Positions 7,673 to 15,186 of a stretch of 64,000 bases of DNA are shown here, piece after piece (within the stretch, counting starts at the first letter, position 1; every line of letters begins with the position of its first letter). The position numbers and the translations under genes were made by a program. The notes beneath the pieces were generated by a model. It worked only from the letters and a program-made list of their open reading frames with translations, ran no database searches and was not told the origin of the DNA. Source of the stretch: Haloferax namakaokahaiae (GTDB lineage: Archaea; Halobacteriota; Halobacteria; Halobacteriales; Haloferacaceae); NCBI RefSeq assembly GCF_042663225.1, contig NZ_JBHTAA010000005.1, positions 1,240,001 through 1,304,000 of the forward strand. The letters run 5' to 3'.

Positions 7673-8526
7673 CGGTCGAGGAGTTGCGGTAATTCGTTCA
7701 CGTCCTCGATGACCGCCGAGGCACCGATTTCCGAGAACTTCTGTCGGCCGTCGTCACCCGTGAGGCCGCCGGAGAGGACGCCCACGCCGTAGTAGACCCG
7801 CGAGTCGTCCGCGGCCTCGGCGTTGAGCGCCGTCTTCACGTCGTCGAGGGTGTCGCCGACGAAGATGATTTGTTCCGAACCGAGGCGTTCGGCGACGGTC
7901 ACGAGCGCCTTCGGGTGCGGTTTGCCGTGGTCCCAGTCGTCCATCGTGAATCGGTGGTCGCCGTCGAGTTCGACGCCCGCGCGTTCGAGCGCGATGTCGG
8001 CCTCGGCGGCGGGGCGGCCGGTGACGACGCCGACGTTGTAGTCGGCGAGGAAGTCGAGCGTCTCCTGCTGGAGAATCACGGGTTCGTCGTGGATGTAGCC
8101 CGAAGCATCGAACGGCGGTTCGCGGCCTTCGAGTTCGACGAAGAGGTCAGAGCCAAGGTAGAGCGCCTGAAACACGTCGCGCAACTCGTCGGGGTTCCAC
8201 TGGTCGAAGACCACACTGGGGTCGGCCAGTTCGGCCTCGACGACCGCTTTCGCGGCCTCCAACCCGCCGCCGGCCTCGTGAATCGCGTCGGTGAATTCGG
8301 CGATGGAAAGCTCGGTCTGTCGGGAGAGGAGGACGTACAGCGCGGCCGCGTAGGTGAGTTCCCAGTCGTTGTTGAACCCGCCAGCGTTCTTGAACAGTTG
8401 GACGTCCTCGCGGCCGATGGTCTCGCCGTGGAGTCGCGTGACCGATTCGATTATCGCCCGCCGGTAGGAGTCGGCCACGTCGAGTAGCACGCCGTCGATA
8501 TCGAGGACGACAGTGTCCGCGTTCAT
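7669..8526 (-). CDS. HAD-superfamily hydrolase of the TIGR01548 type
   Basis: A 285-residue haloacid dehalogenase-fold phosphatase. Motif I is VVLDIDGVLLD with the nucleophile Asp9 and acid/base Asp11; motif II is GVVTGRP; motifs III and IV are GKPHPKAL and FVGDTLDDVKTA. The long helical cap (roughly 20-160) sets it apart from simple sugar phosphatases and matches a family (TIGR01548) that in other organisms is linked to histidine or amidinotransferase genes. The substrate is unknown. It overlaps the small membrane protein downstream. Confidence 0.85.
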   Translation of the reverse strand: MNADTVVLDIDGVLLDVADSYRRAIIESVTRLHGETIGREDVQLFKNAGGFNNDWELTYAAALYVLLSRQTELSIAEFTDAIHEAGGGLEAAKAVVEAELADPSVVFDQWNPDELRDVFQALYLGSDLFVELEGREPPFDASGYIHDEPVILQQETLDFLADYNVGVVTGRPAAEADIALERAGVELDGDHRFTMDDWDHGKPHPKALVTVAERLGSEQIIFVGDTLDDVKTALNAEAADDSRVYYGVGVLSGGLTGDDGRQKFSEIGASAVIEDVNELPQLLDR

Positions 8527-8653
8527 ACGAGATGCGAGGGGCGGAGCGAAAAGTGCCTTACTCTTTTTTAGCGCTGTTGAGTCCCTCTCAAGGAACCAAC
8601 GGCCGTGTCGATGTGTGCACCAGAATCAACTGGTTCCGACGAGGAAGTTCTGT

Positions 8654-8881
8654 ATGGCCCGCGACAGGAGCTTCGGGAGTTTTCTCGAAGAGGTTGCGAT
8701 GCGACTCGGCGCGGCAGTCGTCGTCGTGGGTGTCTTCTTCGGCGTGAGCTATCTCTCCCGCGCCGACGTACTCGGACTCTCGCCGATTCTCGGGACGCAG
8801 AGTGCGTTCTTCGCCGCGGCGCTGTTCGGAGTCGCCGTCGTCGCCGCGGGTTGGATTTCTGTGCAGCAGTTAAGGAGTTAG
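8654..8881 (+). CDS. Small two-helix membrane protein
   Basis: A 75-residue protein with a short charged start (MARDRSFGSFLEEVAMR), then two hydrophobic helices around 18-34 and 48-68. The frame opens at 8513, but the upstream part is unlike protein sequence and the ATG at 8654 gives a normal topology. It ends by overlapping the convergent UPF0146 gene by 4 bases. No family recognised. Confidence 0.7.
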   Translation: MARDRSFGSFLEEVAMRLGAAVVVVGVFFGVSYLSRADVLGLSPILGTQSAFFAAALFGVAVVAAGWISVQQLRS

Positions 8882-9318
8882 CTTCGTCCGGACAGCTCCT
8901 CTGCGACGTAGAGCGTGTCGCCGTCGAGCGAGATGCGTCGGACCGGAATTGACGGTTCGTCGTAGCCGAGCGTGGTGAAGTAAAACTCGGCACCCGCGCG
9001 GCGCGCGATGGACGCGACGGGGCGATGGAGTTCGATGGGAAGGTTCAACGCGTAGACGACATCGACGCCCGCGTACGGGCCGAGGCCGGCGGCGTCCGCG
9101 CGCGAAAACACGTCGTCGATGACCAGTCGAACGCCGTCCGGGACCGGAAACTCGCGGACATCGACCGCGGTCACCTCGACGCCGCGGGCGGCGACTGACT
9201 CGGCGACATCGGGATTGCGGCCGATGCCGACTTCGAGCACTCGCTCGTAATCGGCTAACTGCGCGGCGATGGCGTCTCGAAGCGAATTTCTCACGGCGGG
9301 ATATTTATCACCGGCCAC
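8878..9318 (-). CDS. UPF0146 family protein
   Basis: A 146-residue archaeal protein of family UPF0146, which has a shortened Rossmann-like methyltransferase fold. VLEVGIGRNPDVAESVAARG is the loop that would bind S-adenosylmethionine, followed by VTAVDVREFPVP and VDVVYALNLPIELHRPV. No activity is established. The start is a GTG at 9318, only 15 bases from the divergent archaemetzincin ATG, so the two promoters must overlap the opposite coding regions. Confidence 0.87.
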   Translation of the reverse strand: MAGDKYPAVRNSLRDAIAAQLADYERVLEVGIGRNPDVAESVAARGVEVTAVDVREFPVPDGVRLVIDDVFSRADAAGLGPYAGVDVVYALNLPIELHRPVASIARRAGAEFYFTTLGYDEPSIPVRRISLDGDTLYVAEELSGRS

Positions 9319-9333
9319 CGCTTAACGCCTGCT

Positions 9334-9855
9334 ATGCTTGTCGATATCGTACCTATCGGAGACATTCCCGCCCGGGTGAAGCGGGAGGCCTCCGCGGGGC
9401 TTCGGTCCGTCTACGACTGCGACGTGACCGTCCACGCGAATCAGGCCATTCCCGAGGGTGCGTTTGACCGAAGTCGAAACCAATACCGGGCCGAGCAGTT
9501 CATCGAACTGGCGAGCCGAGTCGGCCGCGGCGAGAAGAACATCGGAATCACCGCGAAAGACCTCTACTACCGCCGACGCAACTACGTCTTCGGGCTCGCG
9601 TATCTCAACGGCAACGGCTCTGTCATCTCGACGTACCGCCTCCAGACCTCCTCCGACGGTGGCATCACGACCAAACCCGCCGACGAGGTGTTCTCCGACC
9701 GCGTTCGCAAGGAAGTCGTCCACGAAATCGGCCACACGTTCGGGCTGGAACACTGCGACAACAGCAAGTGCGTCATGTCCTTCTCGCCGACCGTCCGCGA
9801 GGTAGACGTGAAAGAAGAGAACCTCTGCGGCACGTGTAGCCGGTTGATTCACTGA
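9334..9855 (+). CDS. amzA: Archaemetzincin (AmzA) metalloprotease
   Basis: A 173-residue zinc metalloprotease of the archaemetzincin family. The catalytic zinc site HEIGHTFGLEH (His130, Glu131, His134, His140) is followed by the family's four-cysteine structural zinc site: Cys141, Cys146, Cys165 and Cys168. Substrates in archaea are not known. An ATATTTATC box at about 9301, inside the divergent gene, sits at promoter distance from the ATG. RtcA lies downstream on the same strand after 125 bases. Confidence 0.95.
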   Translation: MLVDIVPIGDIPARVKREASAGLRSVYDCDVTVHANQAIPEGAFDRSRNQYRAEQFIELASRVGRGEKNIGITAKDLYYRRRNYVFGLAYLNGNGSVISTYRLQTSSDGGITTKPADEVFSDRVRKEVVHEIGHTFGLEHCDNSKCVMSFSPTVREVDVKEENLCGTCSRLIH

Positions 9856-9980
9856 CGACCGTCGCCGAACCCACACTTCGCCGAACCCCGCTCGTTTTTC
9901 CGCTCGGTTCGCCATCGTTCACGCATGCCTCTCCAGCCGACTCGTTCGCCGACGATACCACACGCTCACCGAGTCGGCCG

Positions 9981-11000
9981 ATGATTCGAATCGACGGGTC
10001 CGACGGCGGCGGCCAACTCCTTCGAACCGCACTGGCGCTCTCGGTCGTGACCGGTGAGGCGTTCGAGATGACCTCGATTCGCGCCTCGCGGCCGACTCCG
10101 GGCCTGAAACCCCAGCACCTCGCCTGTGTTTCGGTCGCAGAAGCCGTCTCCGAGGCCAGCGTCGAAGGCGCGAAAGAAGGCTCATCGAAGCTCCGGTTCT
10201 CCCCGACGACGGTTCGCTCCGAGCCAATCCACGTCGATGTCGGCACCGCCGGCAGTACGACGCTCGTCTGTGAGACCGTCCTTCCGGTCGCCGTCGCCCT
10301 CGACGACCCGCTCGAACTCACCGTCACCGGCGGCACCGACGTTCGGTGGTCGCCGCCCGTCGATTACCTTCGGTACGTCAAACGACCGCTCTGTTCGGCC
10401 TTCGGCGTCGAGTTCGACCTCGACGTGCGACGACGTGGCTTCTACCCCGCAGGCGGCGGCCGGGTTGTGATGACGATTCACCCCGCCGACCCGACGGGGC
10501 TGGCGTTCGATTCGGCACGAGACCCGATTTCAGCGCTCGACTGTTACTCGGTCGCCAGTGAGTCGCTTCGGTCGGGAAACGTCGCTCATCGACAAATCGA
10601 GGGCGTGAAGAACGCGCTGGCCGAGACCGATGTCGAGGTACCGCTCATGTCGTCTGCGACCTACGCCGAGAGCACATCATCGGGAACGGTCGTCGTCCTC
10701 GTCGCCCGCGCTGGCGAGTCGGTCGTGGGATTCAACGCCTACGGCGAGAAGGGCATGCCAGCCGAGCGAGTCGGCGCGCAGGCGGTCGGACAGTTCCGCG
10801 ACTGGGCGGCGAGCGACGTACCCCTCGACCGGTACATGGCCGACCAACTGCTCGTCTGGGTCGCACTGGCTGGCGGGGGGATTTCGGTCCCAGTGGTGAC
10901 GAATCACGTGCGGACGAACATCGATGTGATTCGCGCGTTCGGGTTCGACGTGAGACTGCGTGAGAGGGCGACGGGAGCGGTCGTCGAGCGCGTCGAGTAG
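9981..11000 (+). CDS. rtcA: RNA 3'-terminal phosphate cyclase (RtcA) with altered active-site residue
   Basis: A 339-residue member of the RtcA family, which makes 2',3'-cyclic phosphate RNA ends through a covalent AMP-histidine. The N-terminal DGSDGGGQLLRTALALS, the RPTPGLKPQHL motif and GTAGSTTL are all intact, and the length is normal. The catalytic histidine of E. coli RtcA lies in a HLADQLL motif; here the same place reads RYMADQLLVW, with Tyr285 where the histidine should be. Either the enzyme uses another residue or it has lost AMP transfer. The codon is TAC, one base from CAC. No RtcB ligase is nearby. Confidence 0.9.
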   Translation: MIRIDGSDGGGQLLRTALALSVVTGEAFEMTSIRASRPTPGLKPQHLACVSVAEAVSEASVEGAKEGSSKLRFSPTTVRSEPIHVDVGTAGSTTLVCETVLPVAVALDDPLELTVTGGTDVRWSPPVDYLRYVKRPLCSAFGVEFDLDVRRRGFYPAGGGRVVMTIHPADPTGLAFDSARDPISALDCYSVASESLRSGNVAHRQIEGVKNALAETDVEVPLMSSATYAESTSSGTVVVLVARAGESVVGFNAYGEKGMPAERVGAQAVGQFRDWAASDVPLDRYMADQLLVWVALAGGGISVPVVTNHVRTNIDVIRAFGFDVRLRERATGAVVERVE

Positions 11001-11039
11001 GAAGAATGTGTACGGGGAGAAATGTGGACGAGAAGTACG

Positions 11040-11522
11040 CTACGGCGCGTACGTCCCGGTGAGTCGCGCCTCGTCGATGACGTGACCCTCTATCTGCCGT
11101 TCGAGGTGCGCCTTCGTCGCACCCGGTTCGAGCGGGAGTTTTCTATCGACCGCGTAGAGGACGAATTGGTAGGTGTGCTCGCCGTCCGGCGGGTTCGGGC
11201 CGTCGTAGCCGCGCGTTCCGTAGCTGTTCGTCCCTTCGTCGGCCTCGGAAGGGGTGGTCCCTTCTGGAATCTCGCTGGTCGCTGGGTCGATGTTCCAGAC
11301 GACCCAGTGGTCCCACACCTGCCCGGCGGGTTCCATCGCGTCGGGGTCGTCCACCACCAGCGCCAGCGACGCCGCTTCGGTCGGGACGCCACTCCATTCG
11401 AGCGGCGGGCTGATGTTCCGCTCCGTGTAGCCGTGCTTTCGTGGAATCTCGCTCCCATCGTCGAACGCCGGACTCCGCAGCGTGAGTCCGACCGACGCGT
11501 CGCTCCCTGCGTCTGAGTTCAT
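11040..11522 (-). CDS. YbhB/YbcL family protein (phosphatidylethanolamine-binding fold)
   Basis: A 160-residue protein of the PEBP/Raf-kinase-inhibitor fold. ISPPLEWSGVP, LALVVDDPDA, WDHWVVWNI, SYGTRGYDGPNPPDGEHTY and the closing LTGTYAP are the family's conserved segments and form its anion pocket. Bacterial and archaeal members have no settled role. The frame opens nine codons upstream, but MNSDAGSDASVGLTL is the better start. No signal peptide, so it is cytoplasmic. Confidence 0.9.
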   Translation of the reverse strand: MNSDAGSDASVGLTLRSPAFDDGSEIPRKHGYTERNISPPLEWSGVPTEAASLALVVDDPDAMEPAGQVWDHWVVWNIDPATSEIPEGTTPSEADEGTNSYGTRGYDGPNPPDGEHTYQFVLYAVDRKLPLEPGATKAHLERQIEGHVIDEARLTGTYAP

Positions 11523-11576
11523 ACACAGAGATTCGACGACCAGCGACAAAACGGTTCGTTCGGGCGATGTGACCGG

Positions 11577-12434
11577 TTAGTCGGCCTGAATCAGCCGAAC
11601 TTCGATACCATCGGGGTCCGTGACAACGGCCGCCTCCTCCGACGTGCGCACGTCGAATCCAGCGTTGCCGAGTGCGTCGCTCACGACATCGAGAGCGTCC
11701 GCGTCGGGGACGACGACTTCGAACCACTCGATGCCGCGGCCGTCTGTGACTCCCGTTCGACGGTCGTTCCAGCGATTCAGGCCGACGTGGTGGTGATAGT
11801 CGCCAGCGGCGACGAACGCCGCGCTCGGATAGGTGTCGTTGCGGAGGTTCATGCCCAACGCCTCGGTGTAGAATTCGACCGACTGCGAGAGGTCGGTGAC
11901 TTCGAGGTGGACGTGCCCGAGGTCGGTCCCCGCCGGAAGCGAGTCGTCGCCTGCGGCTTCGTCGAGCACGTCGTCGAGCGCGAGCGGCAAGGTGTCCATC
12001 GCAACCGTTCCGTCGTCGTTGTGCGGCCACTCGGATTTCGCGCGGTCCCAGTAGACTTCGATGCCGTTTCCTTCCGGGTCGCGGAGGTAGAGCGCCTCGC
12101 TCACGAGGTGGTCCGACGCGCCCGAGAGTTGCGCCCCGTCGCGGATACGCCGGAGTGCGTCACCGAGCGCCGCGCGGGTCGGGACGCGAATTGCGAGGTG
12201 GAAGAGTCCCGCTTCGTCGCGGGCGCGAGGCGGGGCATCCGGAGCCTCGTCGAGGACGACGACTGGATTGTGTCCCGCCGAGAGGGTTGCTCGTGAGTCG
12301 GTTCGTTCGACTTCGAACCCGAGTACGTCGCGGTAGAAGGGAACCAGCGTGTCGAGCGAACCGACGCGAAGGGCGATTCGGCCGAGGTGTGAGGCGGCGG
12401 GGAGCACACCGGTCTCGGATGAGGTATCTGACAT
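11577..12434 (-). CDS. VOC-superfamily protein with two glyoxalase/dioxygenase domains
   Basis: A 285-residue protein with two vicinal-oxygen-chelate domains, approximately 15-130 and 165-283. The first begins LGRIALRVGSLDTLVPFYRDVLGF and the second LGHVHLEVTDLSQSVEFYTEAL. Candidate metal ligands are His and Glu in FHLAIRVP, GIEVYWDRA, HVHLEV, HHHVGLNRW and GIEWFEVVV. Length and layout resemble extradiol (catechol 2,3-) dioxygenases of the CatE type, but no degradation genes surround it, so the substrate is open. Two ATGs lie two codons apart; I take the inner one (MSDTSSET). Confidence 0.85.
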   Translation of the reverse strand: MSDTSSETGVLPAASHLGRIALRVGSLDTLVPFYRDVLGFEVERTDSRATLSAGHNPVVVLDEAPDAPPRARDEAGLFHLAIRVPTRAALGDALRRIRDGAQLSGASDHLVSEALYLRDPEGNGIEVYWDRAKSEWPHNDDGTVAMDTLPLALDDVLDEAAGDDSLPAGTDLGHVHLEVTDLSQSVEFYTEALGMNLRNDTYPSAAFVAAGDYHHHVGLNRWNDRRTGVTDGRGIEWFEVVVPDADALDVVSDALGNAGFDVRTSEEAAVVTDPDGIEVRLIQAD

Positions 12435-12546
12435 ACTCACTCTTCGCGGTGGACGTACAAAGCGACCCTCGTAACACGGGTGTAACGTGGTGAGAGTGGT
12501 GAAAAGGTGGAAACTGAGAAGGTGAACGGACGGAAACGCGGGTCGG

Positions 12547-14361
12547 TCAGTTCGCGTAGTAGTACTCGCCGGAGCGCTTCTGCTCGCGGTCGAGTTGCGA
12601 GTCGGGCTTGTTGATGCGCGGGCGCTGGGTGCGCTCGTCGCGGCGGAACGTGATGTCGAGGTCCGACAGGAAGTCGTTCATGCCGTCGCGCATCTCCTGT
12701 GGCTTCGTGGCGTGGCCCTCGATGGAGGGTTGGCCGTCGAAGACCATCAGGCGGTCGGCGAGCAGATCCATCATGTAGATGTCGTGGTCGATGACCATGA
12801 CCGTCGCGTCGTGGTTCTCGGCGTAGCGGCGAATCGCGGAGGTGGCCTGCACGCGCTGTTCGACGTCGAGGTGAGCAGACGGTTCGTCCAGCAGGTAGAG
12901 GTCGGCGTCCTGCGAGAGACACGCCGCGATGGCGACGCGCTGGCGCTCGCCGCCGGAGAGGTCGGTGAGGTTGCGCTCCATGATGCGGTTGAGTTGCAGC
13001 GGGTTCGCCACCTCGGTGTTCCAGTACGACGAGCCGAACTGGTCCGTGATAGACGACAGGAACGCATCGACGCGCATCGGCTGGTCGATTTCGACGTACT
13101 GCGGCTTGTAGGAGATGTCGAGCGCGAAGTCGAGTTCGCCCTCGTCCGGCTCCAGTGCACCCGTGAACATCTTCGCCAGCGTGGACTTACCAATCCCGTT
13201 CGGGCCGACGATACCGAGCACTTCACCGTTGTAGATGGTCCCGGCATCGACGTCGAGCGAGAACTCGCCTTCGCCGTAGGACTTGGACATATCGGGGTAC
13301 TCGATGAGGGGTTCGGCCTTCGTGGTCTCGCGCGGGGCGTGTTCCTCGAAGGTAATCGCCTCGGGGCGAATCCGCATGTTCTCGTTCGAGAGGTAGCCCT
13401 TCAGGTACTCGTTGATGCCGTTGCGGACCGACTTGGGGTCAGTGATGACACCGTACGCCCCGGGTTCACCGTAGGCGACGTGGAGCGTGTCGGCGAGCAA
13501 GTCGAGGATTGCGAGGTCGTGTTCGACCACGAGCACGGCGCGGTCCTCGTCCTCGGCGAGTTCGCGGATGAGACGCGCCGCGGTGACGCGCTGGCCGATG
13601 TCGAGGTAGGGCGAAATCTCGTCGAGGAAGTAGAAGTCGCGGTCGCGGGCGAGCGTCGCGGCGAGCGCGACGCGCTGGAGTTCGCCGCCGGAGAGCGTGT
13701 CGATGTCGTTGTCCACGACGGGGCCGATATCGAGGCGGTCGATGTACTCGTCGAGCGCGCCTCGCTCGTCGGTCGCCTCTAGGAGTTCGCGGGCTTTGCC
13801 GTCGAACTGCTTGGGAATCTGGTCCACGTACTGGGGTTTGCGTGCGACCGACACCTCGCCCTCTCGAAGCCGCGAGATGTAGTTCTGCAGTTCGGTCCCG
13901 CGGAAGCGGTCGAGGACCGCCTCCCACGACGGTTCGTCGTCGTAGTTGCCGAGGTTGGGGACCATCTCGCCGGCGAGGCCGTGGACGGCGGTCGTTTTAC
14001 CGATTCCGTTGGGACCGAGGATACCCGTCACCGAACCGGGTTCGGGCACCGGCAGGCCGTACAGCGCGAAGGCGTTTTCGCCGTAGCGGTGGGTCGGCTC
14101 TTCGTCGAGTTCGGACGGGAGGTTGATGATTTCGATGGCGTCGAACGGGCACTTCTCGACGCAGATACCGCAGGTCTCTCCGAGACAGATTTCCTCGGAG
14201 ATGCGGACCTGGTCGGGACCGCCCTGTTCGGCGTCTTCGCCACGGAGCGTGATGCACTCCTTGCCCGTCCGGTTGGGCGGACAGAAGTTCGAACACTCGT
14301 AGCTACATCGGTCCGGCGAACACCGGTCGAGATCGACGACGGCGATACTGTGGTCTGCCAT
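12547..14361 (-). CDS. rli: Ribosome recycling ATPase RLI (ABCE1)
   Basis: A 604-residue ABC-type ATPase that splits post-termination ribosomes together with release factor and Pelota. The N-terminus holds two 4Fe-4S clusters: an unusual cysteine set starting CSPDRCSYECSNFC and a ferredoxin-like CLGETCGICVEKCPFDAI. Two nucleotide-binding domains follow, with GPNGIGKTT and GPNGIGKST as Walker A and LSGGELQRVAL and LSGGERQRVAI as signatures. Two hinge segments with arginines separate them. The frame is open far upstream, but MADHSIAVVDLDRCSPD is the conserved start. It directly follows the EMC6-like gene with a 2-base gap. Confidence 0.97.
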   Translation of the reverse strand: MADHSIAVVDLDRCSPDRCSYECSNFCPPNRTGKECITLRGEDAEQGGPDQVRISEEICLGETCGICVEKCPFDAIEIINLPSELDEEPTHRYGENAFALYGLPVPEPGSVTGILGPNGIGKTTAVHGLAGEMVPNLGNYDDEPSWEAVLDRFRGTELQNYISRLREGEVSVARKPQYVDQIPKQFDGKARELLEATDERGALDEYIDRLDIGPVVDNDIDTLSGGELQRVALAATLARDRDFYFLDEISPYLDIGQRVTAARLIRELAEDEDRAVLVVEHDLAILDLLADTLHVAYGEPGAYGVITDPKSVRNGINEYLKGYLSNENMRIRPEAITFEEHAPRETTKAEPLIEYPDMSKSYGEGEFSLDVDAGTIYNGEVLGIVGPNGIGKSTLAKMFTGALEPDEGELDFALDISYKPQYVEIDQPMRVDAFLSSITDQFGSSYWNTEVANPLQLNRIMERNLTDLSGGERQRVAIAACLSQDADLYLLDEPSAHLDVEQRVQATSAIRRYAENHDATVMVIDHDIYMMDLLADRLMVFDGQPSIEGHATKPQEMRDGMNDFLSDLDITFRRDERTQRPRINKPDSQLDREQKRSGEYYYAN

Positions 14362-14363
14362 GG

Positions 14364-14678
14364 TTAGAGCTGAACACCCGAGGTGAGCAGGATGGCGAAC
14401 GAGATGAACCAGAGCGAGAACGTCATGAAGACGATGTACAGGTAGTCTTTCACACCGAACCCGTTCACGTCGATGCCGAGGACGCGAAGTACGGGGAACT
14501 GTGCGAGCACGAACGCCCCGAGGACGCCCACAGCCACGTTGTTCGTCGCGGCGGCGGCAGTTGTCCCCACCAGCACACCGGAGACCATCGCGGCGGCCAC
14601 ACCGGCGAGACAGGCGAGTGTTGTAACCGTCACTCCCCGAATGTGCTTGGAGAGACCGGTCTGCGTTTCCGTAGCCAT
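14364..14678 (-). CDS. EMC6-like membrane protein
   Basis: A 104-residue protein with three hydrophobic helices after a polar start (MATETQTGLSKHIRG), at about 18-40, 46-66 and 82-101. The spacing and the VKDYLYIVFMTFSLWFISFAIL ending match archaeal proteins related to EMC6, a subunit of the eukaryotic membrane-protein insertase. It lies 2 bases before rli on the same strand, so the two are cotranscribed, placing a membrane-insertion candidate beside ribosome recycling. An in-frame ATG exists 8 codons upstream. Confidence 0.8.
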   Translation of the reverse strand: MATETQTGLSKHIRGVTVTTLACLAGVAAAMVSGVLVGTTAAAATNNVAVGVLGAFVLAQFPVLRVLGIDVNGFGVKDYLYIVFMTFSLWFISFAILLTSGVQL

Positions 14679-14768
14679 GTGTTCCACTGCGATATCGGGC
14701 ATGAAAAGGCGTTCGTTCCTGCCGTCCCGCAGGCGATATAGCGTTGTCGGCTAGTCGCCGCCAAGAAG

Positions 14769-14776
14769 ATTTAAGC
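14769..14776 (+). promoter_or_regulatory. TATA-like promoter element
   Basis: ATTTAAGC lies 26-33 bases upstream of the winged-helix gene's ATG at 14802, the distance expected for an archaeal TATA box serving a leaderless transcript. Assigned by position and sequence only. Confidence 0.5.
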
Positions 14777-14801
14777 TTCTCGCGGCTTTCAATTCGTAAC
14801 G

Positions 14802-15098
14802 ATGGCTGGAACAGAAGAGGAGAGTCTCGATGAACTCCCACCGAGTGCGAAGCTTGTTTTCAAAGTACTCGAATACAACGGTCCGTTGACCCAGAAAGGC
14901 ATCGTCGAAGAGTCGATGCTCTCTGCGCGAACCGTCCGCTACGCACTCGAACGACTGGAAGGCATCGACATCGTCGATGAAGACGTCTACTTCGCCGACG
15001 CTCGGCAGAACCTCTATCAACTCACCGACGGCGCACCAGAGCAGGAAGCGAAGGTCAAAGCCGACGGCGGCAAAGAAAACGCCTGCTGCGTCGAGTAA
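14802..15098 (+). CDS. Winged-helix DNA-binding protein (MarR-like)
   Basis: A 98-residue protein whose core, LPPSAKLVFKVLEYNGPLTQKGI followed by ESMLSARTVRYALERLEGIDIV, is a classic winged helix with the recognition helix near 40-52. The wing is VDEDVYFADARQNLYQL. The C-terminus ends ACCVE, with a Cys pair that could sense redox state or metal, though that is inference. It is a single gene between the divergent emc6-rli pair and the convergent PIN-ATPase gene, with its own TATA-like box. Targets are unknown. Confidence 0.82.
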   Translation: MAGTEEESLDELPPSAKLVFKVLEYNGPLTQKGIVEESMLSARTVRYALERLEGIDIVDEDVYFADARQNLYQLTDGAPEQEAKVKADGGKENACCVE

Positions 15099-15186
15099 CG
15101 AATCGTCCGCCGCTTCGCACTCTGTTCTCCGTTGCGACGCGTCGAACCATATCCACACACTGAAATCAGGGCACGGGGCGTTCCGG

